Origin: Henriciella litoralis
GTDB lineage: Bacteria > Pseudomonadota > Alphaproteobacteria > Caulobacterales > Hyphomonadaceae
Direction: 5' to 3'
Assembly (NCBI RefSeq): GCF_002088935.1
Contig: NZ_NCSS01000006.1
Location: 1,396,407-1,460,406, forward strand
DNA: 64,000 nucleotides
A program made the position numbers and the translations under genes. The notes under the pieces were generated by a model that had not been told where the DNA came from, made no database searches, and was given only the letters and a program-made list of their open reading frames with translations. Shown here one piece after another: positions 24,485 through 33,622 of this stretch (position 1 is the first letter of the stretch; each line of letters begins with the position of its first letter).

Positions 24485-25072
24485 TCAATCCGCCAAAGTC
24501 GAAAGTGACCGCTCGAGATTGCGGCGCGCTTGCGCGTCCCAGCGCATCCGGCCTTCTTCGGTGAAGTAGATGTCCGCCCGCTCGGCAAAGCCCTTCAGAA
24601 TACGCGCACGCCCGGCCCGGAATGCCTCGTCCGGCACAAAAGCATATTCCTTGCGGACATTGGCCTCATACTCGTCGAAGACGGCCTCCGGGGCGCCAAG
24701 GATCGACAGGTCGATATCGAGGAACAGCGCCAGGTCGGCGCGGTCTTGTTCGCTCAACCCGTCCGGCACATCATGCTTCGCCGTCGCCCGGATGATCTCA
24801 GCCGCGAAAGCGAGATCGTCCTCGCTCAAGTGCCCACGCGCCTCCTCTTCCAGAAGCTGCGCGCTCAGCTCTTCATTGTCGGGGCGCGTCGGGTCATAGA
24901 TCGCATCATGCCAGTAGAGCGCCCAGAGCACCGGTTCAGGCCGGCGCCAGCTCTCGGACAAGCTATCGAAGTGGCGCTTCAACGCCTCGATATGGTCCCA
25001 AGTATGATAGTGCCGCTGCGCCTCGCCATAGCGGACCTTGAGCCCTTCAGTCAGCTCGGCTGAAACGCTCAA
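24485..25072 (-). CDS. HD-superfamily predicted metal-dependent phosphohydrolase
   Basis: The 195-residue protein has the opening RYGEAQRHYHTWDHIEAL and the HD pair in YWHDAIYDP, then a later Asp in ALFLDIDLSILGA. This is the family of bacterial HD proteins often mislabelled NMDA-receptor-like. They are expected to bind a divalent metal and cleave a phosphate ester or nucleotide; the substrate is not known. The start overlaps the dihydroorotase stop by 4 bases, so the two are one transcript. The stop is 73 bases before the first gene of the membrane array, on the same strand. Confidence 0.82.
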   Translation of the reverse strand: MSVSAELTEGLKVRYGEAQRHYHTWDHIEALKRHFDSLSESWRRPEPVLWALYWHDAIYDPTRPDNEELSAQLLEEEARGHLSEDDLAFAAEIIRATAKHDVPDGLSEQDRADLALFLDIDLSILGAPEAVFDEYEANVRKEYAFVPDEAFRAGRARILKGFAERADIYFTEEGRMRWDAQARRNLERSLSTLAD

Positions 25073-26412
25073 ATCTCCACAGGCTCCAGCGTCTCGTTGA
25101 ACTTGACCGGCTTGCCGCCCCCCTTTTGCGTGATGTCGCCATCGCGCATCACGAATTGGCCGCGGATGATGGTCGCGACGGGCCAGCCGGTCGCCTCGAA
25201 ACCATCATAGGGCGTCCAGCCGCATTTGGCCTTGGTCCAGTCCTCGGTGATCGTTTCCTTGCGCTTCAGGTCCACCACCGTGAAGTCGGCATCATAGCCT
25301 TCCACGATCCGGCCTTTATTGGCGATGCCGAAGACGCGCTGCGGACCGGCCGAGGTCAGCTCGACAAAGCGGCGCAGCGTCAGCTTCCCATTGTTCACAT
25401 GGGTCAGCATGATCGGCACGAAGGTCTGCACCCCCGGCGTGCCCGATGGCGAGGCCGGATAGGGCCGCAGCTTTTCTTCGCGCGCATGCGGGGCGTGATC
25501 GGTCGCGACCACATCGACGATCCCGGCATTGAGCGCACGCCACAACGCATCCTGATGGCGCTGTTCACGGATCGGCGGGTTCTGCTGGGCAAAGCCTTTC
25601 AGGCGCTCATAGCAATCGGGGGCCGCTAGCGTCAGGTGGTTTGGAAGCACCTCTACGGACGCCACATCCTTGGCATCGCGCAGCAGCTCCATCTCTTCGG
25701 CGGTAGAGATATGCAGCACATGAATACGCTTGCCCGTCTTGCGCGCAAGCCGCAGCAGCCGCCGGGTGGAGCTGACAGCCGCCTCGACATCGCGCACGAC
25801 GATATGGCTCTGCCAGTCGCCCTGCACGGCGAGGTCCCGGCGCGCTTCGAGCCGGTATTCATCCTCTGAGTGGAAGGCCGCTCGCCGCTTGATCGCGCGG
25901 AGCACCGCTTCGACACCTTCATCATCCTTGACCAGAAGGTCGCCGGTCGAGGCGCCCATGAAGACCTTCACCCCGCAGCAGCCCTGCATCTGCTCCATTT
26001 CAGCCAGAAGATGCGGATTGTCATTCGTCGCGCCGGCATAGAAAGCGTGGTCGACATCCATCCGGCCTTTGGCGCGGGCGAGTTTGTCGGTCATCATTTC
26101 CGGCGTCGTCGTCGATGGATTTGTGTTCGGCATCTCGAACACCGCCGTCACCCCGCCAAGCGCGGCAGAGCGCGCCTCGGTCTCAAGGTCGGCCTTGTAT
26201 TCGAGGCCCGGTTCCCGGAAGTGAACCTGGCTGTCGATCACGCCGGGCAGAATGTGAAGGCCCGTCGCGTCATAGGTTTCGCCGGCCTGCGACGCGTCGA
26301 ACTTGCCAATCGCGACAATCTTCTCGCCGCGCACAGCCACATCAACACGCTCTTCGCCGCCGGGCGAAACCACGGTGCCGTTCTTCAGGATCAAATCATA
26401 GGTCTGGGTCAT
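25069..26412 (-). CDS. pyrC: Dihydroorotase-family amidohydrolase (PyrC-like)
   Basis: The 447-residue amidohydrolase has QVHFREPG at 62-69, MPNTNPSTT at 95-103, a likely carboxylated Lys150 in GCCGVKVFMGASTG, and metal-site histidines in HSEDE, HVLHIST and DHAPH. The usual HxH at the first metal site reads QVH, with Gln62 in place of the first His, which appears to be a feature of one alphaproteobacterial subgroup. Dihydroorotase closes carbamoyl aspartate to dihydroorotate in pyrimidine synthesis. Allantoinase or hydantoinase-like activity is possible. No pyrB is adjacent. It overlaps the HD gene by 4 bases. Confidence 0.82.
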   Translation of the reverse strand: MTQTYDLILKNGTVVSPGGEERVDVAVRGEKIVAIGKFDASQAGETYDATGLHILPGVIDSQVHFREPGLEYKADLETEARSAALGGVTAVFEMPNTNPSTTTPEMMTDKLARAKGRMDVDHAFYAGATNDNPHLLAEMEQMQGCCGVKVFMGASTGDLLVKDDEGVEAVLRAIKRRAAFHSEDEYRLEARRDLAVQGDWQSHIVVRDVEAAVSSTRRLLRLARKTGKRIHVLHISTAEEMELLRDAKDVASVEVLPNHLTLAAPDCYERLKGFAQQNPPIREQRHQDALWRALNAGIVDVVATDHAPHAREEKLRPYPASPSGTPGVQTFVPIMLTHVNNGKLTLRRFVELTSAGPQRVFGIANKGRIVEGYDADFTVVDLKRKETITEDWTKAKCGWTPYDGFEATGWPVATIIRGQFVMRDGDITQKGGGKPVKFNETLEPVEI

Positions 26413-26457
26413 GAGCGTGTTTATGCGCTTTCAAAGGGGTGGAGTCACTCGCCGGTT

Positions 26458-26907
26458 TCAGCCTGCAAAATGCGCGAGCGCCGCGATAAGCTGGTCGATC
26501 TGCATGCCCGTTTCCGACAAGCGCGAATAATAGGCACTATAGGTCTGCGGTGGCAGCGGGTTCAGCGAATAGGCCTGCACATAGGGCACGCAGGCATCCG
26601 GCTGATACACTTCAACCGCGCGTCTGAACGCGCCCTCAACGGCTTCATGCTCGGCGCGAAGGGCCAGTGTTCGCGCGAGCCACACGTCTGCCGCGCAGGT
26701 TTGCGTCAAATCCTTGCAGGCCTCCAGCGCCGCATTTGCCGCCTGCAGCTCAATATTGGCGGCATCAAGATGCGCTGACGAGGCAAGCGTTGTCGCCTTG
26801 ATCCGCTCGACATCCTGCTGACAGGAGGCGCGGGACTTCTGCGTCTGGCAGCCCGCCGCCAGACAAAGAACAGCGCAGGCTGCTGCAAGGCTCAATCCTG
26901 ATCGCAT
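26458..26907 (-). CDS. Small secreted lipoprotein, unknown function
   Basis: Starting at the ATG at 26907 (MRSGLSLAAAC), with GAGGAG ten bases upstream, gives 149 residues with lipobox LAAGC at about residue 18. In-frame ATGs exist further upstream. The mature part is helical and Ala-rich with six or so Cys (SCQQD, ACKD, TCAAD, ACVPY) that could form disulfides, and ends in a LSETGMQIDQLIAAL helix. No family was recognised. It may be transcribed together with the dihydroorotase gene 45 bases downstream. It is divergent from bioY. Confidence 0.65.
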   Translation of the reverse strand: MRSGLSLAAACAVLCLAAGCQTQKSRASCQQDVERIKATTLASSAHLDAANIELQAANAALEACKDLTQTCAADVWLARTLALRAEHEAVEGAFRRAVEVYQPDACVPYVQAYSLNPLPPQTYSAYYSRLSETGMQIDQLIAALAHFAG

Positions 26908-27075
26908 CGCTCGCGCACTCCTCATCCATGGGCTGTTCCGGCGAATCGGCCCGGCCACTGAGACGACCATAGACGCTATCCGCCGGAGGAGGAAAATTCG
27001 GGCCGGTCTTGACGCCGCTGCTGCGCCGCAGCACAGAGCGCGCAGAAAATATCAAGCGACAAAGAGCCTCCCGCC

Positions 27076-27615
27076 ATGCAAACCGATACGATGACTGACC
27101 GCACCGCCCTTCTGCGCAACGCCGCCCTGTTTATTGCAGGGATCGGCGTGCTGACTGCGTCCTCATATGTTGCCGTTCCGATGTTTCCGGTGCCGGTCAC
27201 GATGCAGACGCTGGCCATTCTGGTCGTCGGCGCAATTGCCGGGCCACGCGCAGGTCTCGCCATGATTGTGTCCTGGCTGGCGCTCGCCGCGCTTGGTGCC
27301 CCGGTCCTCGCTGGTGGCAAGTCCGGCATCGCCGCCTTTGTTGGCCCAACCGCTGGCTTCCTGCTTGCCTTCCCGGTCGCGGGCTACCTCGCAGGCGTCG
27401 CCGCCCGCACGTTTGCAAAAGGCCACGTTTCGCGCTTTGGCGCCTTCCTCGGCCTGCACGGCGTGATCCTCCTGGCTGGCTGGTCATGGCTTGCGACAAT
27501 TGTCGGTGCAGAGGCCGCGTTCACCGCCGGGGTCGCCCCCTTCCTGATCGGCGCGGTTATCAAATCGGCGCTTGGGGCGGCAATCCTCGCCGCCTATGAG
27601 CAAGTCCGTAAATAG
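27076..27615 (+). CDS. bioY: BioY biotin transporter substrate-binding (S) component
   Basis: The 179-residue integral membrane protein has about six helices. The BioY signature is clear: VPMFPVPVTMQTLAILVVGAIAGPRAG near residue 35, LAALGAPVLAGGKSGIAAFVGPTAGFLLAFP in the middle and a C-terminal FLIGAVIKSALGAA. BioY binds biotin and works alone or with the ECF energy units BioM/BioN, which are not adjacent here. The start could also be the ATG five codons later. No BioR-like operator was recognised in the short leader. Confidence 0.92.
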   Translation: MQTDTMTDRTALLRNAALFIAGIGVLTASSYVAVPMFPVPVTMQTLAILVVGAIAGPRAGLAMIVSWLALAALGAPVLAGGKSGIAAFVGPTAGFLLAFPVAGYLAGVAARTFAKGHVSRFGAFLGLHGVILLAGWSWLATIVGAEAAFTAGVAPFLIGAVIKSALGAAILAAYEQVRK

Positions 27616-27717
27616 GCCGCCCACGACACTAAAAGCCGCCAAAAAAAACACCGCTACGACACCGTCTGAATGAGGGAAAAGCTGGCGCTTTGCGACGGAC
27701 TACCTAAATCCGTCCTC

Positions 27718-28527
27718 ATGACGCCAGCAATTCTCCCCAACCGCTCAGTCCTCGTCCTCGATGGCCCCGATACGCTCGCCCTGCTTGAGCGTCTGGTAAC
27801 CAATAACACGCAGAACTGGAGCGTTGGAGAAGCCCGCTACGGCGCCCTCCTCGCCCCGCAGGGCAAGGTGATCGCCGATTTCATCGCCCTCCGCACCGAA
27901 ACCGGCGCCCTCCTCGACGTCGCCACCAATGCCGTTGGCGATCTCTCGAAGCGCCTTCAGATGTTCCGTCTGCGCTCCAAGGTCGAGATCGCTGTCGATG
28001 GCAAACAGGCTGTCGCCATTACAGAAGACGGCACGCCGGACCCGCGCTCTGCCTCGCTGCCACCCCGCGCTTTTGTCGCCGATGGCAGCCTGCCGGTGAT
28101 GCCTGAAGCAGACTGGGACGCCCTCGCCATCGCGGCCTGCGTGCCTGAATGGGGACGCGACTTTACCGGCGCCGAGGCCTTCCCATGGGAGATCAATATG
28201 GACCGGATGAACGGCGTTGATCTCAAAAAAGGGTGCTTTGTCGGCCAGGAAGTCGTCTCCCGCATCCATCGGCGCGGCAAGATCCGCAAGCGCACTGTGT
28301 TGATTGAAGGCGAAGATCTAGCTGCAGGACAAGACGTTAGCGGCGAAACACCCGTCGGCACGATCACTAGCGCGGCCGGCGGCAAGGCGCTCGCCCAGCT
28401 TCGTATTGATCGGCTCGCAAAGGCAGGCAGCACGCTCAGCGTTGGTGGAAACCCCGTCTCCATACTCGGCCCTGACTGGTTGCAAGGCGAACTCGACGCA
28501 ATCGCATCATCAGAAGACGCCGACTAG
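27718..28527 (+). CDS. YgfZ/GcvT-type folate-binding protein (Fe-S cluster maintenance)
   Basis: The ATG at 27718 gives 269 residues; the frame also contains an ATG 16 codons earlier, and neither has a clear ribosome site. It shows the YgfZ signature KKGCFVGQEVVSRIHRRGKIRKR around residues 160-182 and an N-terminal RSVLVLDGPDTLALLERLVTNNT with GALLAPQGKVIADF. YgfZ-type proteins are folate-dependent factors for repair or assembly of certain Fe-S enzymes (IbaG/IscA pathway) in the cytoplasm. It is followed 47 bases later by tag in the same direction. Confidence 0.88.
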   Translation: MTPAILPNRSVLVLDGPDTLALLERLVTNNTQNWSVGEARYGALLAPQGKVIADFIALRTETGALLDVATNAVGDLSKRLQMFRLRSKVEIAVDGKQAVAITEDGTPDPRSASLPPRAFVADGSLPVMPEADWDALAIAACVPEWGRDFTGAEAFPWEINMDRMNGVDLKKGCFVGQEVVSRIHRRGKIRKRTVLIEGEDLAAGQDVSGETPVGTITSAAGGKALAQLRIDRLAKAGSTLSVGGNPVSILGPDWLQGELDAIASSEDAD

Positions 28528-28574
28528 TTATTTGCAGCCTTGGCAAGCGTGCGAGCGCCTGCCATCAATCGCGA

Positions 28575-29177
28575 ATGGGTATGTACATCTCACCAGACGA
28601 AACGCTCCACTGCCGCTGGGCCCCGGCCGACGACGCGCTGTACCGCGCCTATCATGACGAAGAATGGGGCGTGCCGGAATATGACCCGCGTGCCTTGTGG
28701 GAAAAGCTGCAACTCGACGGCATGCAGGCCGGTCTTTCCTGGATCACCATCCTCAGGAAACGCGAGGCGATCCGTGAGGAATTTGACGGTTTCGTGCCCG
28801 AACGCATTGCGCGCTGGGATTATGAGCGCATCGAGAAAGCCCTTCAAAATCCGGGTATTATCCGCAGCCCAACCAAGATCAAGGCGACGATCGGGAATGC
28901 GCAGGCCTATCTCGACATGATGGAAGCCGGCGAAAACTTCTCCGACTGGCTCTGGGCGTTCACTGGCGGAAAACCCATCGTGAACCAGCTCTCCGATGTC
29001 AGTGACGTGGCCGCCAAAACGCCGCTTTCCGAAGAGCTCTCGAAGGCGCTGAAGAAAAAGGGCTTCAAGTTTTGCGGGCCGGTCATCGTCTACGCCTTCA
29101 TGCAGGCGGTTGGCATGGTCAATGATCACGAAACCCGCTGCCCCCGGCACAAAGAAGTCCAGGCGCTCGCAAGATGA
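28575..29177 (+). CDS. tag: DNA-3-methyladenine glycosylase I
   Basis: The 200-residue protein matches Tag throughout: CRWAPADDALYRAYHDEEWGVPEYD near the start (zinc Cys13, plus the conserved EEWG), LWEKLQLDGMQAGLSWITIL, an NPGIIRSPTKIKATIGNA helix, and the C-terminal zinc motif with His and Cys in VNDHETRCPRH. It excises 3-methyladenine in base-excision repair. There is no Ada-box or alkylation regulon neighbour. Confidence 0.94.
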   Translation: MGMYISPDETLHCRWAPADDALYRAYHDEEWGVPEYDPRALWEKLQLDGMQAGLSWITILRKREAIREEFDGFVPERIARWDYERIEKALQNPGIIRSPTKIKATIGNAQAYLDMMEAGENFSDWLWAFTGGKPIVNQLSDVSDVAAKTPLSEELSKALKKKGFKFCGPVIVYAFMQAVGMVNDHETRCPRHKEVQALAR

Positions 29178-29294
29178 AGAAAAGGCTGACGACGCGGCAA
29201 CCGCTTCCAAGGCTCGACGCCGCGCTTTCGCAGGTTTAACTTGTCGACAAAACAGGATTCTAGCGCCGCAAAACGTGCGCGGGAGGACAGACAC

Positions 29295-30413
29295 GTGACA
29301 CCAGTAATTTCCGCCACCGGGCTGTGGACACCGCCCCATTCGGTTTCGAATGCTGAGCTTGTTGAAAGCTATAATGCATGGGCCGAACAGTGGAACGAGG
29401 CCCATAAAACCGACATCGCCTCAGGCGCCGTCGAGGCCAAAACGCCGAGCTCTGTCGAGTTCATCGAAAAGGCTTCCGGCATCAAATCGCGCTATGTCGT
29501 CAACAAGACCGGCGTTGTTGATCCTAACATCATGCGCCCGATCATTGCTGAGCGGCCAAACGAAGACCTCTCCATCCTTGCGGAAATCGCCGTGACAGCA
29601 GCCCGCCACGCGCTCGAGACGGCGGGACGGGACCCGAAAGATATTGGCGCGGTGATCTGCGCCGCGTCCAACATGCAGCGCGCCTATCCGGCCATGGCGA
29701 TTGAAGTCCAGGATGCGCTCGGCATTGACGGCTTTTCCTTCGACATGAATGTCGCCTGCTCTTCAGCCACATTCGGCATCCAGACCGCGGCAGACTTCGT
29801 GCGCGCGGGCAATGCCAAATCCGTCCTCATGGTGAACCCTGAAATCACCTCAGGTCACCTCAACTGGACCGATCGCGACAGCCACTTCATCTTTGGCGAT
29901 GTCGCCACCGCCGTTCTGGTCGAGGCCGAAGACATCGCTCCGAAAGAGCACTGGAAGATCCTCGGCACCCAGCTGAAGACGAAGTTCTCCAACAATATCC
30001 GCAACAATTTCGGTTTCCTGAACCGCGCCGACCCAGACGGCATCGGAAAAGCCGACAAACTGTTCGTTCAGGAGGGCCGCAAGGTGTTCAAAGAAGTCGT
30101 GCCGATGGTGTCGGACATGATCCAGTCAGAGCTGGAACGGCTCTCAATTGCGCCAACGGACCTCCGCCGCATGTGGCTGCATCAGGCGAATGCCAACATG
30201 AACCGCCTGATCGCGGCAAAAGTGCTCGGCCATGAAGCCAGCGACGATGAAAGCCCGACCGTTCTGGACGAATACGCCAACACCTCATCGGCCGGCTCGA
30301 TCATCGCCTTCCACAAACATTCGGCTGACTTCAAGCCGGGCGAAAAAGGCCTGATCTGTTCCTTCGGCGCAGGCTATTCGGCTGGCACCGTCTTTGTGGA
30401 AAAAGCTGGCTGA
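29295..30413 (+). CDS. Beta-ketoacyl-ACP synthase III-like enzyme
   Basis: A GTG at 29295 with GGGAGG eight bases upstream gives 372 residues; the frame reaches back to a TTG at 29241, which lacks a ribosome site. It has the KAS III triad: Cys155 in NVACSSATF, a His near 296 in WLHQANANMN and an Asn near 329 in EYANTSSAGS. It is longer than housekeeping FabH (about 320 residues) because of an insertion after residue 25 (ELVESYNAWAEQWNEAHKTD). That points to the separate long FabH-like subgroup of Alphaproteobacteria. It condenses an acyl-CoA with malonyl-ACP or a related nucleophile. Confidence 0.88.
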   Translation: MTPVISATGLWTPPHSVSNAELVESYNAWAEQWNEAHKTDIASGAVEAKTPSSVEFIEKASGIKSRYVVNKTGVVDPNIMRPIIAERPNEDLSILAEIAVTAARHALETAGRDPKDIGAVICAASNMQRAYPAMAIEVQDALGIDGFSFDMNVACSSATFGIQTAADFVRAGNAKSVLMVNPEITSGHLNWTDRDSHFIFGDVATAVLVEAEDIAPKEHWKILGTQLKTKFSNNIRNNFGFLNRADPDGIGKADKLFVQEGRKVFKEVVPMVSDMIQSELERLSIAPTDLRRMWLHQANANMNRLIAAKVLGHEASDDESPTVLDEYANTSSAGSIIAFHKHSADFKPGEKGLICSFGAGYSAGTVFVEKAG

Positions 30414-30431
30414 CCTCCTATCTATGAAGGT

Positions 30432-31298
30432 ATGACATCACGCACCTTCAAAGCCCGCCACGCGGCCTATCGCGACGATATCGCAGACCTTGTGACCCGC
30501 CGCCCCGTGCCCGGGCCGGGTCTACAGCAGGTCGACCCGTTCCTTTTCCTCAATCATCACGGACCGCAGACCTACAAGCCCGGCAATCATGGCCTGCCCT
30601 TTGGCCCGCACCCGCATCGCGGTTTCGAGACGGTGACGTTCATCCTCGAGGGCAGCCTCGCCCACAAGGATACGGGCGGACATGAGAGCATCATCCATGC
30701 CGGCGGCGTCCAGTGGATGACGGCCGGCTCAGGCTTGATCCATGCCGAGCTATCACCAGACGAGTTCAAGCGCGATGGCGGGCCGCTGGAGATCCTGCAG
30801 CTCTGGGTCAATCTGCCCGCGCGCCTGAAGATGACAGAGCCGCGCTATACCGGCCTGCAGGCGGACGACATTCCCACTCTGCCACTTGGTGAGACCGGCG
30901 CGACCATGCATCTGGTCTCAGGCGAGTATGAGGGCAGCACAGGTCCGTTTGATTCGCTGACAGGCATCTTCATGTCGACGGTGACCCTGCCCGCGGGCAC
31001 CGAAATCACGCTTCCGGCACCGCGCGACCGCAGCGTCTTCTTCTATGTCGTGCGCGGCGAGGTCACCGCCTCAGGCGAACCCGCCAAGAGCTTTGACCTC
31101 GTCGAGTTCGCGCATGATGGCGATGAGATCACCGTGAAAGCCGAAACAGACAGCGTCCTCCTCTACGGCCATGGCGAGGTCATAAATGAACCGACCGTCG
31201 CGCATGGCCCCTTCGTGATGAACACGGCAGAAGAGATCAATCAGGCGATCAGGGATTATCAGGCCGGCAAGTTCAACCGCCAGCCGATCAATGCCTGA
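30432..31298 (+). CDS. Pirin-family cupin protein
   Basis: The 288-residue bicupin has the pirin motif FGPHPHRGFETVTFILEG (metal-binding His pair) and QWMTAGSGLIHAE in the first domain. A second, degenerate cupin follows (LPAGTEITLPAPRDRSVFFYVVRGEV). Bacterial pirins are Fe-binding and some have quercetinase-like dioxygenase activity; others act as regulators. It starts 18 bases after the KAS III-like stop with GAAGG before ATG, so it is probably co-transcribed with it. It converges on the heme-type receptor gene. Confidence 0.9.
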   Translation: MTSRTFKARHAAYRDDIADLVTRRPVPGPGLQQVDPFLFLNHHGPQTYKPGNHGLPFGPHPHRGFETVTFILEGSLAHKDTGGHESIIHAGGVQWMTAGSGLIHAELSPDEFKRDGGPLEILQLWVNLPARLKMTEPRYTGLQADDIPTLPLGETGATMHLVSGEYEGSTGPFDSLTGIFMSTVTLPAGTEITLPAPRDRSVFFYVVRGEVTASGEPAKSFDLVEFAHDGDEITVKAETDSVLLYGHGEVINEPTVAHGPFVMNTAEEINQAIRDYQAGKFNRQPINA

Positions 31299-31307
31299 TC
31301 GAAGAGC

Positions 31308-33488
31308 CTAGCCACCAAACTGCCAGCTCGCAGCGATCTTGTAATTGCGCGCAGGCTCATAGACGCTCTCGAAGACGCGCTCATAGCGCTCGTCGAAGAT
31401 GTTATCCACGCCCGCATCGAAGCGAATGCCCGGCAGGCTGTCCGGCGACCAGCTCGCATAGAGATCGGCGACGGCGTATGAGTCGCGCGTCTCGGCCAGA
31501 GTGCGACCACCAGCGCCATCGCTCTCATAGCGGGAAAAATCGCTCGCATGCTGGATGCGCAGGCCGATGATTGCGTCCCATTCATAGGCCTTCAGCCCCA
31601 TATCAACCGTAATCCGGTCTGGCGTCAGCGTGCCAAGATCCGATCCGGTGGACAGGTCCCGCCCCTCGATCGAGGCATAGCTCGCCCGAATATAGGAGCG
31701 GTCGCTATCATAGCGCAGCTCCGCCTCGACGCCCTCGATCTCCGCGCTCGCCACATTCGCCGAATTGGTCGTGCCGGCAGAGCATGGGAAGAAGGGCGGA
31801 GCAAAACAGGTCGGGCTATAGCTGAAATCGACCGAGAGATTGATCAGGTCTTCGACATCGCTCTCATAATAGGAAACCTTGGCCTGCATCCTGTCGCCGT
31901 TCGACACCAGATCGTGGAAATCGAGCCCCGCGCCAAACTCGACCGTCTCGGTCTTTTCGGGTTTGAGATCGGCATTTGGCACGAATTCATTGGTCACGAA
32001 GACGAAGGAACCAGCGCCCGGATCGAACAGGATGGGGTGCGGCACTTCGAAATGCGTGCCGTCGAGGTATAGCTCGTTGACCGACGGCGCACGGAAGCCT
32101 TCTGCATAGCTGGCAAAGACACGCAGCCACTCAACCGGCCCATAACTCGCCGCCAGTCGCGGCGAGACGGCACTGTCCTCGTTCTTGCCTGTTGCCGCGT
32201 CGGATTTGGACTTAAACTCATCATAGCGAATGCCGGGAATAACGATCAGCTCGCCCGGCAGGCCCAAAGGCCTCGAAGCTACAGCTTCGACCTGCGCAAA
32301 AATGCCGACAAATTCGGACTCCGCATCGGGCACACCGCTGCGGGTCGCGTCTGCCGTTTCGCTGTCAAATCCGGTCTGCTCGTCGCGGTACCAGTCACCG
32401 CCGACCGTGAACACGGTCTCAATCCCGCCGAGATCGAAGCGCGATGCATTGCGGGCGCTGAGGCCTGTCGTCTCGATCTCGCGTGAGATGTTGCGCGGCA
32501 CCGTCGCGTCGAACTCATCGACACTGGTGACGGTCTGATAGACGGTCAGGCTGCTGTCCACCCAGTCGCTCGCCGGATCAAAGCCGAGGCCAAGCCGATA
32601 GGTATCTGAGGTAATCTCCTTCTCGACATTACGATCAAGCACGCCGTCGCCGGTCCCGAGTGTGCCCTGCCCATTGTTCGGCTCGAACGCCGAATTGTCG
32701 AAGCGCTGCCAGGAAGCCTCCAGCTTGACCGCATCGCTAAGGGCATAAGACCCTTTCACCAGTCCCGTCGTGATGTCGTCATCCGATGGCAGGGACGAGC
32801 CGTCGCCAAGCTCGATATCTCCAGACTGGCGAAGCCCGATTGAGGCAAGGCCGTCAAACTTGCCTGTATTGGTAAAGGCGGTGAAACTTGCGAGCGTTTC
32901 CTCATTGACGGACTGATAGCCCGCGCGCACCCGTGCGCCCCAGATCTGGCCCTCTTCCAGGAGGTCTGCAGCGTCAGCGCTTTCCAGCGCGAGGACGCCG
33001 CCAACCGCGCCGGACCCGTAAAGCGCAGAGGCAGGCCCCCGCACTACTTCGGCAGCGCCGAGCAGCGCTGGGTCTGCGAAGAAACGCCCATCATGGGCCG
33101 AGGTAAAGGACTGGCGGGCGCCATCGAGAAGGATCAGCACATTCTGTCCGCTGAAGCCCCGGATGCTCGGGACTTCGCCTGTCCGCCGCGGGCCGCCGGA
33201 AAATGCCATCCCTGGCACGTCTTTCAGAAGGTCCGACACTGATGAGGGCGTGCGCAGGTCGATGTCCTCCCGCGTCAGGACGCTGACCTGGCCTGGATAG
33301 TCGAAAACGGCGATTGGATTGGTCGTGCCATAGACGGTCACGATTTCCTGACGCTGCTCGCCTTCTTCCTGCCGTTCGGTCTCAGAAGCCTCCTGCGCCA
33401 GTGCGCCTGCGCTCAGGGCAATCGCGCTTACGCTCACCAATGCTGCACGTGCCAGCGTCCCGGCGCCGGTTTTCAAACTTGTGGTCAT
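31308..33488 (-). CDS. TonB-dependent heme/siderophore-type outer-membrane receptor
   Basis: The ATG at 33488 (MTTSLKTGAGTLARAALVSVSAIALSAGALAQ) gives a signal peptide and a 726-residue receptor. The plug has VTVYGTTNPIAVFDYPGQVSVLTREDI, SVSDLLKDVPG and VVRGPASALYGSGAVGG. The barrel has the SYAEGFRAPSVNELYLDG repeat and ends in AASWQFGG rather than a typical terminal Phe. The layout fits the hemoglobin/heme receptor subfamily. Two Fur-box-like sites lie in the divergent leader shared with the DUF6607 gene, so iron repression is expected. Confidence 0.92.
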   Translation of the reverse strand: MTTSLKTGAGTLARAALVSVSAIALSAGALAQEASETERQEEGEQRQEIVTVYGTTNPIAVFDYPGQVSVLTREDIDLRTPSSVSDLLKDVPGMAFSGGPRRTGEVPSIRGFSGQNVLILLDGARQSFTSAHDGRFFADPALLGAAEVVRGPASALYGSGAVGGVLALESADAADLLEEGQIWGARVRAGYQSVNEETLASFTAFTNTGKFDGLASIGLRQSGDIELGDGSSLPSDDDITTGLVKGSYALSDAVKLEASWQRFDNSAFEPNNGQGTLGTGDGVLDRNVEKEITSDTYRLGLGFDPASDWVDSSLTVYQTVTSVDEFDATVPRNISREIETTGLSARNASRFDLGGIETVFTVGGDWYRDEQTGFDSETADATRSGVPDAESEFVGIFAQVEAVASRPLGLPGELIVIPGIRYDEFKSKSDAATGKNEDSAVSPRLAASYGPVEWLRVFASYAEGFRAPSVNELYLDGTHFEVPHPILFDPGAGSFVFVTNEFVPNADLKPEKTETVEFGAGLDFHDLVSNGDRMQAKVSYYESDVEDLINLSVDFSYSPTCFAPPFFPCSAGTTNSANVASAEIEGVEAELRYDSDRSYIRASYASIEGRDLSTGSDLGTLTPDRITVDMGLKAYEWDAIIGLRIQHASDFSRYESDGAGGRTLAETRDSYAVADLYASWSPDSLPGIRFDAGVDNIFDERYERVFESVYEPARNYKIAASWQFGG

Positions 33489-33518
33489 ATCGTTGTAAGG
33501 TCCTTCAAATCCTGATAC

Positions 33519-33540
33519 GCGAATAATTCTCATTCTCATT
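33519..33540. promoter_or_regulatory. Fur-box-like operator, receptor-proximal
   Basis: Bases GCGAATAATTCTCATTCTC, continuing into ATT, hold overlapping copies of the Fur hexamer pattern (AATNATTCTCATT). The site is 31 bases upstream of the receptor ATG on the other strand. It is a likely site where iron-loaded Fur/Irr-class repressor blocks transcription. Confidence 0.7.
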
Positions 33541-33557
33541 ACATACCGGATTACGTA

Positions 33558-33581
33558 TTGCAAATGATTCTCATTCTTATT
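33558..33581. promoter_or_regulatory. Fur-box-like operator, DUF6607-proximal
   Basis: TTGCAAATGATTCTCATTCT and the following TATT resemble the alphaproteobacterial Fur site with TGCAAATGA and TCTCATT. It lies 41 bases upstream of the DUF6607 ATG and about 18 bases from the first box. The pair probably controls both divergent genes together. Confidence 0.72.
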
Positions 33582-33622
33582 ACTGTTCCAATCATTCAGA
33601 ACCAACCGTCAGAGGGAAAACC

